Shown: positions 15,839 through 24,639 of the stretch, piece by piece
Numbering within the stretch: the first letter of the stretch is position 1
How the letters are laid out: every line of letters begins with the position of its first letter
DNA from: CAZCDS01 sp964497585
GTDB lineage: Bacteria > Desulfobacterota > Desulfomonilia > Desulfomonilales > Desulfomonilaceae
Assembly (NCBI GenBank): GCA_964497585.1
Contig: CAZCDS010000048.1
Location: forward strand, 1 to 51,589
Reading direction: 5' to 3'
DNA: 51,589 bases
Made by a program: the position numbers and the translations under genes
Notes under the pieces: generated by a model
What the model was told of the DNA's origin: nothing
The model's database searches: none
The model's input: the letters and a program-made list of their open reading frames with translations, nothing else

Positions 15839-16651
15839 GTGACACAGCGCCAATCAAAAGGGAGCACAGTCAAATCTCTGGTTAAGGCATTGGACTTATT
15901 AAAACTCTTTACTCCCGTCAAAGACGAATGGAGTGTCAGCGAGATGGTGGACACACTTGGCTACCACAAGAGTTCCGTTCAGCGTCTCGTGACGACCCTT
16001 CAGCAAGAAGGTTTCCTGGAAAGGGCCCACCCCACCTTGAGCCGCTTCCGGCTCGGCCCCATGGTGCTCAGGCTGGGAAACGTCATGTCCCAGGGCACGG
16101 ACCTGCAACGCGTAGCTCGGCCCCACCTCGAACGCTTAGTCGATCAAACCCAGGAAACGTCACACTTGTGCGTCGTCGACCGGTCTCAATGCTACTACCT
16201 GGACAAAATTGATTCGAAGCAGGCAATACGCTTATCGACATATATTGGACAAAGGCTGCATCTCCACTGCAGCGCGGTTGGCAAGACGCTATTGAGCGGG
16301 ATGAGCGTCGAAGAGGTGGACCGAATCATATCTGAACGAGGTCTGCCTCGTTTCACCGATAACACCATCACTGACCGGGACCGCCTTCTGGAGCAGTTGG
16401 ACCGGATTCGTGAGACAGGGTTTTCCTTCGACAACGAGGAATATGAGCCAGGTCTAAGATGTGTGGCAGCGCCGGTCAGGAACAGCAGTGGTGCAGTGGT
16501 GGCTGCCGTCAGCATTTCCGGGCCAATCCAGCGGTTGAGGCAGGCAGTGCTTGCCCGGCACAGGATTCACGTGCAAGAGGCTGCTCGGGCAATCTCGGAG
16601 AAATTGGGATACACGCCCGATGACGCTTCTTACGACGTCCCCTCCAGCTAG
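15839..16651 (+). CDS. IclR-family transcriptional regulator
   Basis: A 270-residue DNA-binding regulator. Residues about 8-70 form the winged helix (VKALDLLKLFTP, MVDTLGYHKSSVQRLVTTLQ). Residues about 85-255 form the ligand-binding IclR domain with the typical blocks LHCSAVGKTLLSGM, SFDNEEYEPGLRCVAAPVRN and AAVSISGP. The GTG start has AAAGGTGGAG just upstream. IclR proteins bind small aromatic or organic acids and often control adjacent catabolic operons. Its position, co-directional and about 660 bp before the Fe-S/hydratase/transporter genes, makes it the likely regulator of that locus. Whether it acts as activator or repressor is not visible. Confidence 0.93.
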   Translation: MTQRQSKGSTVKSLVKALDLLKLFTPVKDEWSVSEMVDTLGYHKSSVQRLVTTLQQEGFLERAHPTLSRFRLGPMVLRLGNVMSQGTDLQRVARPHLERLVDQTQETSHLCVVDRSQCYYLDKIDSKQAIRLSTYIGQRLHLHCSAVGKTLLSGMSVEEVDRIISERGLPRFTDNTITDRDRLLEQLDRIRETGFSFDNEEYEPGLRCVAAPVRNSSGAVVAAVSISGPIQRLRQAVLARHRIHVQEAARAISEKLGYTPDDASYDVPSS

Positions 16652-17310
16652 CCTGATGGCCGTCCGCCGCGAAGAGGGTTGGGGTTCTGCCCTTGGCGAC
16701 CAGTGACGGTCTCCCGGATTCGGGCGCTCTCGCCTTGAAAATCGCCGAAGCGTGACCGATACTCCGTACACTCCCGAGGAATCCCCTGAACCACAGACGC
16801 TCATTCCAGAGGCCAGCGCTCCCCAGAGGTGAATATGCTCCGGCCTTGTGAGAAGAATTGATACGAACATAGCAGAAGAATATCGCAATGCGAAATTATG
16901 AATCGCCAAGCGAGTTTTTTCTTGACACCCCTTTTACCGTGATGTTAAGTTTATGAGAGGATGCAGAATCTATAAAGCTGCTCCCATGGACGCGTCGCAG
17001 ATCGTCTGAAGCAGGGAACCAGAGATCGTTCGGCGGGCGGTCTCACCGAGGCGGGACAAAAAACCAACCCAGGCGGTGTCTGAAGTCCATTTAGCCCACT
17101 GACAGTCCCGGTTTTCACTCTCGGACAAACGGTCCCCCCGCCATCTGAGAAAACTCGGTCGAAGGTCCGTTCAAGGGTTCTTCAACGACAGGAACCGGAT
17201 TGAGTCTTCGCACCGCGGGCCTTGCCTCCTACCAAAAGGGCTGGCATCCACGAACCATCCGGGCAAGAAGGCCCGAGACTTTTCTAACCAACGAATTCGG
17301 AGGGACGCCA
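16652..17310. other. Long leader region of the catabolic locus
   Basis: No gene is supported. It contains the candidate promoter at 16922-16950 and thus a possible 5' leader of over 350 bases before the first cistron. I see no known riboswitch architecture. A frame open from 17200 runs into the ferredoxin gene but lacks a ribosome site at its beginning. Confidence 0.45.
16922..16950 (+). promoter_or_regulatory. Possible promoter of the catabolic locus
   Basis: A perfect -35 element TTGACA (16922-16927) is followed after 17 bases by TTAAGT, a weak -10. A strong -35 with a poor -10 suits an activator-dependent promoter, which would match control by the neighbouring IclR protein. This is inference. 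Confidence 0.3.
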
Positions 17311-17922
17311 ATGAAAGTCGTAGATCTCCGTCCTCAAGTGGATATGGAACTCTGCAAGGGATGCAAGAACTGTGAGATGGTTTGTCCCGTTTATGCAGTG
17401 AAAGTGAGTCGCAAAGGCAAAAAGGTCAGAGTAGACCTCGACGAAGAACGATGCGTTGGATGTTGGAACTGCGAGCAGCGGTGTCCCGAGCACGCGATCG
17501 AGATGGTGCCGTGCGAGCCGCGTACGCTGAGCACGGACGTGTCTCAGTTTGACTACGCGGAGATCGAGGAACTGTGTCGCAAAGCGCGGTTTCACCCCAA
17601 GCAGGCCGTTTGCTACTGCACCGCGAGTCGGGCCGAAGAAATTGCGGCTGCAATACTTGCGGGGGCAAAGACGCCCGACGCCATCGTGCTTGCCACAGGT
17701 GTGGGTGCAGGCTGCGGAATAGAATGCAACCAGCCGATCCTCCGATTCCTGGAGGCCGCGGGCTGCATTTTCGAACGGCCCAAGAACAGCCATCAATGGT
17801 ACGGCAGGACATGCACCGCTTGGGATGTTCCCGAGGCTGTCAAAGAGTCCTATCCCGTTTTTCGCTTTGACGGAGATCGGGAGCTGTTCGAACGGGTGAT
17901 TAATGCCCCTGTGAGATCCTGA
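17311..17922 (+). CDS. Ferredoxin fused to BFD-like [2Fe-2S] domain
   Basis: A 203-residue electron carrier. Residues 1-65 are a two-cluster [4Fe-4S] ferredoxin (Cys15, 18, 21, 25 and Cys48, 51, 54, 58). Residues about 98-152 form a BFD-like [2Fe-2S] domain with CYC (Cys101, 103), a helical middle and GCGIEC (Cys135, 139), the C-X-C...C-X3-C pattern of NifU/bacterioferritin-associated domains. A C-terminal tail of about 50 residues has no clear match. I chose ATG 17311 because AGGGAC/GGAGG precedes it and homology starts there; an earlier in-frame start at 17200 would add 37 unlikely residues. As the first gene of the run it could feed electrons to or from the ferredoxin oxidoreductase IorAB. 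Confidence 0.82.
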   Translation: MKVVDLRPQVDMELCKGCKNCEMVCPVYAVKVSRKGKKVRVDLDEERCVGCWNCEQRCPEHAIEMVPCEPRTLSTDVSQFDYAEIEELCRKARFHPKQAVCYCTASRAEEIAAAILAGAKTPDAIVLATGVGAGCGIECNQPILRFLEAAGCIFERPKNSHQWYGRTCTAWDVPEAVKESYPVFRFDGDRELFERVINAPVRS

Positions 17923-17957
17923 ACTTGTACCGCCTCATCCCGAAGGGAGAAAAGATC

Positions 17958-19403
17958 ATGGCGACAAAGACATTGCTCCCGGCCGCGCCGAGAAAATCGC
18001 AGTACGGCGTGGATCCCACCCATGTGTCAATGCGTGGCGCAGAACTCGATGGAATGACAAGTGTAACCCTTGCCGAGCTCTTCCCGGACCTGCCCGAGGT
18101 CATTTATCCCGGAGAAGGCGGCCCAGAGGTAATAAGGAAGGCAACCGAGGAGGCTATGACTCGGGTCGATCTGTCAAAGATAGAGGCGGGTTCGACCGTG
18201 AACATACTCGCGTCACATCACGGATTCACCTTTCTTGGCGGCGTCCCATACGCCGAGATGCTGCGAACGATCAAAGACGTGGTGGAGCGTGAGACCCGTG
18301 CCAAGGAAGTGCGGCTTCGTGCCGGTTTGGGAATGCGGTTCAGAGAGACCGAAGAGTATATCAAGAGCCACGGGTTAGATGAGTACTTCCAGGGCAAGGC
18401 CCTCGGCATCGCGCCCATAGACGCGGGCATCCCCATTGAGACTCAGATTGGAACCCTCTACGGGCTCCGACGGGCCTACGATGCTGACTACATCATACAC
18501 GCGCACAACAGCGATGTACGGGAAGTCCATTTCCACCGGCAGGTTGACCGCGCGGTGAAGCCGTTCGGAATGAGTTATGCCAGGGTCGAGACGAGGTCGA
18601 CCTATCATTGGAACCTGGGTCCCCGAGCAGCAAACTTTGTGGCCAGGTCGATTTTCGACTCGGAATTCGTCCAGAGCAAGTACGTGGTATCGGTCTTTGC
18701 GATCATGTCTCCGGGAGGACTGGTCACGGTCGACTGTGACAATGACCTCTACGCGCTTAACGAGCGGGTTACCGTGGGCGGCATGAAGAACTACGGGAAG
18801 ATTATCACCCTTCTCGGCGAGATTGACGAATGCATCGTGGTGCTGGATTTCCCCTGCCCGGTTCCGTACGTGTTCGCGGGAGGCGTCATCTACGCAAACA
18901 TGGTTGGAGCCAACAGGGACCTCTTCGACTTGGACAACCCCCTGCCCGCGTATACCTGGTACACGGAAACCTACTACGACCACCGCGGTCGGCCGTTGAT
19001 CGAGGATATTCCGCCTGTCAATCCGGCAATTCGGGCGGCTGTTCACAACTATGCATGGACTGGCTATCCGTCGGCCTTCTTCGCGGAGCACACTCCTACC
19101 ATAGTGGTGGGCAAGGAGCAGGCGGACCACTTCAGGCGCGATCCTATGAATCAGGCCTATATGAAATACGCTCTCTCGGCGTCGAATTTGAATGCCGCGA
19201 TGGAGTTCGCATACCGAACCACAAAGACCGACAAGGTCCTCGTCTTCGACGGCGCGGCCGGTGGGCTTAACGTCAGCGAGTCTCTGGCCGATTACCTGAG
19301 GGCCACGGTCGGTCCCATCAGCGAACGAGTTGATAAAGAGTTGATGCCAAAATGGCTTGATCAGCGAAACATCGATGCCGATTTTGTGTCCCGAGTCGCC
19401 TGA
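17958..19403 (+). CDS. Unrecognised conserved protein, possibly LarA-like
   Basis: A 482-residue soluble protein without signal peptide or membrane helices. I do not recognise it securely. It is rich in His motifs: ILASHHGFTFLGG (about residue 80-92), HAHNSDVREVHFHRQ (about 175-190) and TYHWN. The order of a beta-strand/loop (STVNILASHHG), a GxGMRFRETEE segment and then a DAxxIIHAHN segment loosely recalls the layout of lactate racemase (LarA/DUF2088) proteins, one of which is encoded at 31110, but the diagnostic motifs are not present. Other readable blocks are VTVDCDNDLYALNERV and YAWTGYPSAFFAEHTPT. ATG 17958 has GGGAGAAAAG before it. The gene is tightly followed by the NadC-like gene (9-base gap). 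Metal binding is plausible; function unknown. Confidence 0.75.
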   Translation: MATKTLLPAAPRKSQYGVDPTHVSMRGAELDGMTSVTLAELFPDLPEVIYPGEGGPEVIRKATEEAMTRVDLSKIEAGSTVNILASHHGFTFLGGVPYAEMLRTIKDVVERETRAKEVRLRAGLGMRFRETEEYIKSHGLDEYFQGKALGIAPIDAGIPIETQIGTLYGLRRAYDADYIIHAHNSDVREVHFHRQVDRAVKPFGMSYARVETRSTYHWNLGPRAANFVARSIFDSEFVQSKYVVSVFAIMSPGGLVTVDCDNDLYALNERVTVGGMKNYGKIITLLGEIDECIVVLDFPCPVPYVFAGGVIYANMVGANRDLFDLDNPLPAYTWYTETYYDHRGRPLIEDIPPVNPAIRAAVHNYAWTGYPSAFFAEHTPTIVVGKEQADHFRRDPMNQAYMKYALSASNLNAAMEFAYRTTKTDKVLVFDGAAGGLNVSESLADYLRATVGPISERVDKELMPKWLDQRNIDADFVSRVA

Positions 19404-19412
19404 GGAAGGTCT

Positions 19413-20225
19413 ATGGAATCGAGGGGGCAAGACATACGCGAACAAATCTTCCGGGACCATATGCACAGACGGATATCTGCCGTGGTGAAGGCGGAGGCCG
19501 CCGGCGTTGTTAGCGGCGTGGCCCGTGCTGCGAAATTCTCCGAAGAACTGGGGCTGGGGTTCAGCTCTCATCTGGAGGACGGCGACGATCTGGAAGAAGG
19601 TTCGCAAGTTGTCGCGTTAACCGGTGATCCCTGTTCCATTGTCCGAGCTGAAGATTCCGTCATCGGAATCCTGTCCAAATCGTCGGGCATCGCCACTGCT
19701 GCACGGCGGGCACGTGAGAAAGCCGGTTCACATTTCCGGGTGGTATCCGGGGGATTCAAGAAGATGCCTTCGGAGATAAAGGATCTCGTCCGCCAGGCGG
19801 CTCACGATGGCGGCATAGGGATTCGCATCACGGATAAGCCTTTTGTGTACCTAGACAAAAACTATGTCAGGATCATGGGTGGAATCAGCCTGTCGCTGGA
19901 GGCGGTGGCTGATCTAGGCCGGAACCCGGCGATCCAGATTCGCGGTGAGACCGGATCGATTGAGGAAGAAGCCGTAGAGGCGGCTGAGAATGGCGCCTCC
20001 ATAATTATGGTAGATACCGGACGGTACGATGATTTGAGCGCCGTGTCTCGGACACTCAGGGACCGAGGACTACGTTCCCGTATTCAATTGGCCTTCGCAG
20101 GAAACGTCTCGTTTGACGACCTCGATCATCTCGTTCACGAGGATCTGGACGTCGTAGACATGGGGTACGCCATTTTGGATGCACCATGCTTGCCGATGAC
20201 GTTTGACGTCTGTGATGCGGCCTGA
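19413..20225 (+). CDS. NadC-fold phosphoribosyltransferase homologue
   Basis: A 270-residue protein with the two-domain fold of nicotinate-nucleotide pyrophosphorylase (quinolinate phosphoribosyltransferase). The N-terminal domain shows VVKAEAAGVVSGVARAAKF and the barrel begins with the ILSKSSGIATAARRAREKAG helix, typical of NadC/ModD. The C-terminal part ENGASIIMVDTGR and QLAFAGNVSFDDL matches the phosphate-binding strands. However the substrate motif RKTTPGLR is replaced by SGGFKKMPSEIKDLV: the Lys is kept but the Arg and the TTPG core are lost. Substrate is thus probably not quinolinate. ATG 19413 follows AGGAAGG. It lies between the unknown 482-aa protein and a MoCF-domain gene, so a nucleotide-like cofactor or phosphoribosylated intermediate is conceivable. 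Confidence 0.8.
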   Translation: MESRGQDIREQIFRDHMHRRISAVVKAEAAGVVSGVARAAKFSEELGLGFSSHLEDGDDLEEGSQVVALTGDPCSIVRAEDSVIGILSKSSGIATAARRAREKAGSHFRVVSGGFKKMPSEIKDLVRQAAHDGGIGIRITDKPFVYLDKNYVRIMGGISLSLEAVADLGRNPAIQIRGETGSIEEEAVEAAENGASIIMVDTGRYDDLSAVSRTLRDRGLRSRIQLAFAGNVSFDDLDHLVHEDLDVVDMGYAILDAPCLPMTFDVCDAA

Positions 20226-20237
20226 GAGTGGAATTCG

Positions 20238-21173
20238 ATGGACTATAGACTCCTTGAAAAGACTGAGATTTGGATCAGTCCTTTGAGGCTTTCAGGAGCG
20301 GACCTGGGTGAATGCGCCGCGGCGGTGGGAAAGGCTTTGGCCCTGAGCCCGGAAGAGATTATGGTGACGGACGCTCTCGACGACCGTCTCACGCTGGATG
20401 TTCTGGTGCCCACAGTGAAGGCCGAACAGATCGTCTCCCGTGAAAAGGCAGTTATCAGAGCGCTTGCCGGCATCCCCGGCGTGGAGCTTTTATCTGAAAC
20501 TTCGATCCATTCCGAGGGAATCCTTGGTCTTATCAGCTTGGACCCGAAGAGTGGAGCTGAGATGCTGCAACGGTCCCAAGTCATGGGGATGGAGATAGCC
20601 GAAAAGATACGAAAGAGAGCTATCGTGATAGCCACGGGGCCGGAGGTCCTCGACGGACGGATCAAGGATACCAACACGCCGTTCCTGATTGAGGCCCTGA
20701 CTGCGGCCGGATATCGAGCCGACCGGGGTCGGACGCTCCCGGACGACCGTTCCCGCATTGCACGAACTCTTCGGTGGGCTGGGGAGAACGCCTACGGGCT
20801 TGTCATCACTACCGGCGGCATCGGGGCCGAGGGTAAGGACCAAACGTTAGAAGCGCTGACCAGTTTGGATCCGCAGGCCGCTACGCCGTACGTGCTGAAG
20901 TTTCAAAAAGGTCACGGCCGTCATGAGAAAGACGGAGTCCGGCTGGGTGTAGGACATTGGGAACAGACGATGATCGTCTGCCTGCCCGGCCCCCACGACG
21001 AAGTCGAGTTACTTTGGCCCATTCTGGAAAGAGAGTTAGACGCCGACAGTGGCAAGAGGGCTTTGGCCGACGCTCTAGCAAGTGCCCTCCGCGAGAAGTT
21101 CTTGTCGCGAAGCGGCGATGACTCAGAACTTACCGAAGGGCAGTTCAAGGAGGTTATCCATGGCTCTCACTGA
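20238..21173 (+). CDS. MoCF/CinA-type molybdopterin-binding domain protein
   Basis: A 311-residue cytoplasmic protein. Residues about 130-250 form a MoCF_biosynth domain as in MogA, MoeA and CinA: IVIATGPEVLDGRIKDTNTP, LPDDRSRIARTLRWA and LVITTGGIGAEGKDQT are the pterin- or nucleotide-binding signatures. The N-terminal 120 residues (ALDDRLTLDVLVP, IPGVELLSETSIHSEGIL) form a separate domain I do not recognise. In CinA-like proteins the domain cleaves pyrophosphate bonds in NMN/ADP-ribose-type compounds; in MoeA it handles molybdopterin. A NadC-like neighbour makes a pyridine-nucleotide-type role worth considering. The end overlaps the next gene by 14 bases, so the two are co-translated. Confidence 0.8.
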   Translation: MDYRLLEKTEIWISPLRLSGADLGECAAAVGKALALSPEEIMVTDALDDRLTLDVLVPTVKAEQIVSREKAVIRALAGIPGVELLSETSIHSEGILGLISLDPKSGAEMLQRSQVMGMEIAEKIRKRAIVIATGPEVLDGRIKDTNTPFLIEALTAAGYRADRGRTLPDDRSRIARTLRWAGENAYGLVITTGGIGAEGKDQTLEALTSLDPQAATPYVLKFQKGHGRHEKDGVRLGVGHWEQTMIVCLPGPHDEVELLWPILERELDADSGKRALADALASALREKFLSRSGDDSELTEGQFKEVIHGSH

Positions 21174-21948
21174 AGCTCAGATCACGGAATGGGCCGAGAC
21201 ACTGATTCTGGCAAGCGAGAAAGCCCAACCTGTGGCTCCACTGACGGAGCAACACCCAGACATTTCAGTGGACGAGGCTTACAGGATTCAACTGGCTACC
21301 GTGGAGCGCCGTGTGAATGCGGGCCGCAGGATTATAGGCAAGAAGATCGGCCTTACCAGCCCAGCTATGCAGCAGATGTTCAACGTGGGAGAACCGGATT
21401 ATGGACACCTGCTCGATGACATGATTGCGTACCAGGGCGAGCCGATTCCTTTCTCAGGATTGCTCCAACCGCGGATAGAGGGCGAGATCGCCTTCATACT
21501 TGAACGGGACTTGACCGGACCGGGAGTCATGCCCAGTGATGTCCTGCGGGCAACGTCCGGCGTTGCCGCGGCCTTCGAGATAATCGATAGTCGGATCGAG
21601 GATTGGAAGATCAAAATTCAGGACACCATCGCAGATAACGCATCGAGCGGCGCGTTCGTGCTCGGTTCCAAGTTGGCGCCCGTAACCGGCCTGGACCTGA
21701 GACACGTCGGTTTTGTGTTGACAAAGAATGGCGCGCTGGCCGGGACCGGCGCGGGCGCGGCGGTCCTTGGAAGTCCAGCACAGTCGGTGGCCTGGCTGGC
21801 CAACAAGATGGGCGAGTACGGAATAGGGCTTAAAGCCGGAGAGATTGTCCTGTCAGGGGCACCGGCGGCGGCGGTACCCATCGCTCCAGGCGATTCGGCA
21901 CACCTGGTGGTGGACCGAATCGGAGAGGTGACGTGTTTCTTCCAGTGA
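21160..21948 (+). CDS. 2-keto-4-pentenoate hydratase family enzyme
   Basis: A 262-residue enzyme of the MhpD/DmpE (fumarylacetoacetase-fold) hydratase/decarboxylase family. In known members it adds water to a 2-hydroxydienoate to give a 4-hydroxy-2-oxo acid, with Mg2+. Visible family blocks are IDEAYRIQ-like VDEAYRIQLATVERRV, GKKIGLTSPAMQ, EPDYGHLLDDM, RIEGEIAFILERDLTGPG (metal-binding Glu pair), EIIDSRIEDW and ADNASSGAFVLG, covering the full length. ATG 21160 has AAGGAGG seven bases upstream inside the previous gene; an earlier in-frame ATG at 21082 is unlikely. It is the only clear meta-cleavage-type enzyme here and no ring-cleaving dioxygenase is present, which fits an anaerobic route via 2-oxo acids. 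Confidence 0.92.
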   Translation: MALTEAQITEWAETLILASEKAQPVAPLTEQHPDISVDEAYRIQLATVERRVNAGRRIIGKKIGLTSPAMQQMFNVGEPDYGHLLDDMIAYQGEPIPFSGLLQPRIEGEIAFILERDLTGPGVMPSDVLRATSGVAAAFEIIDSRIEDWKIKIQDTIADNASSGAFVLGSKLAPVTGLDLRHVGFVLTKNGALAGTGAGAAVLGSPAQSVAWLANKMGEYGIGLKAGEIVLSGAPAAAVPIAPGDSAHLVVDRIGEVTCFFQ

Positions 21949-22048
21949 ACTGAGTGAATGATGGCACACCGGTACAGTGATAACCCGTCGCGTTCCGAGT
22001 AAGAAACCAATATCCGAAGAAGAGCCGCTCCCCAAGGAACCCTGTCAG

Positions 22049-22915
22049 ATGGAAGCCAAGATAATCATCACCGTGATATTGCATGGCCTGACCCTTGCCA
22101 TGGTCCTCATGTTGGTTGCAGGCGGCCTGACCATCATATTCGGCATGATGGATGTGCTGAACTTCGCACACGGGTCCCTGTACATGCTAGGCGCCTATAT
22201 GGGCTACACGGTAGCCTCTGCGACAGGCAGCTTCACGTTGGCATTGATCCTGGCGCCCTTGGCCGTAGGGGTGATCGGCTTTTTCATTGAGTATTTCTCG
22301 CTTCGACCACTTTACGGCAGGCCCCCACTGCACCATCTCCTGCTGACCTTCGGTATTAGTCTCATTGCTCAGAACGCCATAAAGCTCGTCTGGGGTAGTG
22401 ACATTTATTCGGTGGAAACCCCGCAGGTGCTCTCGGGAGCGGTGAATATCTTAGATCTGTACTATCCGACGTATCGCATCTTTGTTCTCATATTCAGCGC
22501 GTGCCTTGCCATCCTTATCTGGTACCTGATCACAAAGACCCGTTACGGAGTCGTGGTACGGGCCGGGACTGAGGACGTCGAAACGTTGGAAGCCCACGGC
22601 ATAGACACGAAGAAGGTGTTCACAACAGTATTTGTAGCCTGCTCTGCACTCGCCGCGGCCGGAGGAGCCGTCATCGCCCCGATGAGAACGGTCTATCCGC
22701 AGATGGGAGTGGATATCATTATCGATGCTTTCATCGTGGTTATTGTCGGCGGGCTGGGTAGTATCCGCGGTGCAGTGATCGGGGCTCTTATTTTGGGACA
22801 GGCAATCGAGTGGGGCGCGGTTTACCTTACCGGATTCGGCGACGCGGCAATATACATAGTCATGGCGGCCATACTCCTCTTCAAACCGAGTGGATTGGTT
22901 CCGGAGTCCACTTGA
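22049..22915 (+). CDS. livH: Branched-chain-type ABC permease, LivH family
   Basis: A 288-residue inner-membrane permease with about eight hydrophobic helices. The LivH signature is clear: ADGLTIIFG-like AGGLTIIFGMMDVLNFAHGS near the start and the EAA-like loop YGVVVRAGTEDVETLEAHGI (about residues 175-195) that docks the ATPases, then VVIVGGLGSIRGAVIGA. ATG 22049 has AAGGA ten bases upstream; an earlier in-frame start lacks hydrophobic or homologous residues. It pairs with the LivM protein directly downstream. In this family cargo ranges from branched-chain amino acids to urea and aromatic acids, so the gene name denotes family only. Confidence 0.9.
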   Translation: MEAKIIITVILHGLTLAMVLMLVAGGLTIIFGMMDVLNFAHGSLYMLGAYMGYTVASATGSFTLALILAPLAVGVIGFFIEYFSLRPLYGRPPLHHLLLTFGISLIAQNAIKLVWGSDIYSVETPQVLSGAVNILDLYYPTYRIFVLIFSACLAILIWYLITKTRYGVVVRAGTEDVETLEAHGIDTKKVFTTVFVACSALAAAGGAVIAPMRTVYPQMGVDIIIDAFIVVIVGGLGSIRGAVIGALILGQAIEWGAVYLTGFGDAAIYIVMAAILLFKPSGLVPEST

Positions 22916-22938
22916 TCTTCTTGCGAGCTGAGACACGC

Positions 22939-23898
22939 ATGAGCCTCATGTCAAGCAAATATGCGTTTCTGATAGGGGTAGTCGTGTTGACGCTTCTCCC
23001 ATTGCTGTCGCCGAGCCTGATTTCATCCTATTACCTCGATTTCTTGACCAAAGTACTGATATTCGGCATCGCCCTGCTGGGCTACGACATTCTCGCAGGT
23101 TACACCGGACTTGTGAGCCTCGGCCACGCGCTGTTCTTTGGGTTGGGCGGCTATTGTGCGGCATACGTGATCAACGACTATTCTACCAACCTTGTGCCTG
23201 CACTCCTCTTCGCTCTGTTGACATCGACGATCGTAGGTCTGGTCGTGGGTTACTTCTCTACTCAGACAAAAGACATATTCTTCGTTTTTCTGACACTCGC
23301 TTTCGCCCAATTCTTTTATCTTGCGGCATTCAATCTTACGACCGTCACCGGCGGTGACAATGGCATAACTATTCAAAAAGTTACCCTGGGCGTCCCCGGA
23401 GTCTGGGAAACCGGGGTACCGAGACCTTTCGGCTTCTACTACTTGACGGTTTTCTTCTTTTCGACAACCTACTTGATATGCTGGAAGGTCATAAACAGCC
23501 CGTTCGGAAAGGTTCTTGTCGCCATTCGTGAAAACGAGCAGAGAGTCAGCTTTCTTGGATACAATATTCGTAAACTGAAAATCAAGAGTTACATGATCTC
23601 CGCCAGTCTGCCCACCCTTGCCGGTGTTCTCTTCGCCACGTACCAGGACTTTGTGTCGCCGGGGATGCTTCACTGGACAATCTCCGGTGATTTTATCCTC
23701 ATGGCCCTCCTGGGCGGGATGGGGACCTTAATCGGCCCGGTTCTGGGAGGCGGAATCGTCATGTTCCTGGGTGATGAACTCAGTTCGTACACAGAGAACT
23801 GGATGATTTTCATCGGCGCGTTCTTTGTAGTGATGATCATATTTGCCCCCAATGGAGTTGTGGGATTCTTCACCAAGAATAGGCGGAATGGCAAGTAA
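22939..23898 (+). CDS. livM: Branched-chain-type ABC permease, LivM family
   Basis: A 319-residue inner-membrane permease with about nine hydrophobic helices. Typical LivM text is seen: LLGYDILAGYTGLVSLGHA near residues 50-70, GPFGF-like helices, the ATPase-coupling loop SPFGKVLVAIRENEQRVSFLG (about 195-215), and ALLGGMGTLIGPVLGG near the end. It forms the heterodimeric channel with the LivH protein. ATG 22939 is chosen because homology and hydrophobic sequence start there; it is 23 bases after the livH stop. Its stop codon is followed without a gap by the livG start. Confidence 0.9.
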   Translation: MSLMSSKYAFLIGVVVLTLLPLLSPSLISSYYLDFLTKVLIFGIALLGYDILAGYTGLVSLGHALFFGLGGYCAAYVINDYSTNLVPALLFALLTSTIVGLVVGYFSTQTKDIFFVFLTLAFAQFFYLAAFNLTTVTGGDNGITIQKVTLGVPGVWETGVPRPFGFYYLTVFFFSTTYLICWKVINSPFGKVLVAIRENEQRVSFLGYNIRKLKIKSYMISASLPTLAGVLFATYQDFVSPGMLHWTISGDFILMALLGGMGTLIGPVLGGGIVMFLGDELSSYTENWMIFIGAFFVVMIIFAPNGVVGFFTKNRRNGK

Positions 23899-24636
23899 AT
23901 GCTGCTCGACGTTCAAAATCTGAGCAAGAGTTTCGGGCATCTCCTGGTGCTGACTGATCTCTCTTTCCAGATCAAGGAGGGCCAACTCAAGGCCATCATC
24001 GGCCCGAACGGCGCGGGCAAAACCACGTTGTTCAACGTGATCACCGGACAATTTCCCCCTGAGACCGGCACCATACGATTTCGTGGCAAGAACGTCACGG
24101 GAGCCAAACCTCACGTCCTGTCCGCGATGGGGCTTGCCAGGTCATTCCAGATCAATAACTTCTTTCTCAATTTGACTGTGGAAGAAAATGTAAGACTTGC
24201 AGTGCAATCGAGACTCAAGCATCGGACGGCAATATTACGAAACCCGCTTTCTTCGAACTCGGTGAAGGAGAAAATCGAGGAAGTGATGGAATGGATAGGG
24301 ATTTCAGATCTGCGCAACGAGTTGTCGCAGAACCTTTCCTACGGTGATCAGAGAAAGCTGGAAATCGCCCTGGCTCTCGGTACGGACCCGGCCCTGTTAA
24401 TGCTCGATGAACCGACATCGGGGATGAGTCGATTTGAAAGCCAAGCCATGATTGAATTGGTAAAGGAGCTTTCCCGCCGAGTGACCGTCGTTGTTATCGA
24501 ACACGACATCGATTTTGTGATGGCCGTATCCGAAAGCATCATGGTCATCCATTACGGGCGGAAAATAGCTGAAGGATCACCGGAAGAGATTGCAGGAAAC
24601 CAAGAAGTCCAGAGCGTGTACTTGGGAGGTCTGTAG
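23899..24636 (+). CDS. livG: ABC transporter ATPase, LivG family
   Basis: A 245-residue cytoplasmic ATPase that powers the Liv-type importer. Walker A GPNGAGKTT (about residues 35-43), the Q-loop region, signature LSYGDQRKLEIA, Walker B LLMLDEPTSGMS and switch His (VVIEHDIDFVM) are all present. The LivG feature is the insertion after Walker A (LARSFQINNFFLNLTVEENV). The signature is LSYGDQ instead of LSGGQ, normal for LivG. It starts directly at the livM stop and is followed three bases later by livF. Confidence 0.92.
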   Translation: MLLDVQNLSKSFGHLLVLTDLSFQIKEGQLKAIIGPNGAGKTTLFNVITGQFPPETGTIRFRGKNVTGAKPHVLSAMGLARSFQINNFFLNLTVEENVRLAVQSRLKHRTAILRNPLSSNSVKEKIEEVMEWIGISDLRNELSQNLSYGDQRKLEIALALGTDPALLMLDEPTSGMSRFESQAMIELVKELSRRVTVVVIEHDIDFVMAVSESIMVIHYGRKIAEGSPEEIAGNQEVQSVYLGGL

Positions 24637-24639
24637 GTC

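Noticed and set aside
16652..17310. Riboswitch in the long leader of the catabolic locus
   Set aside because: I could not match any known riboswitch core or find a terminator/antiterminator pair by eye.
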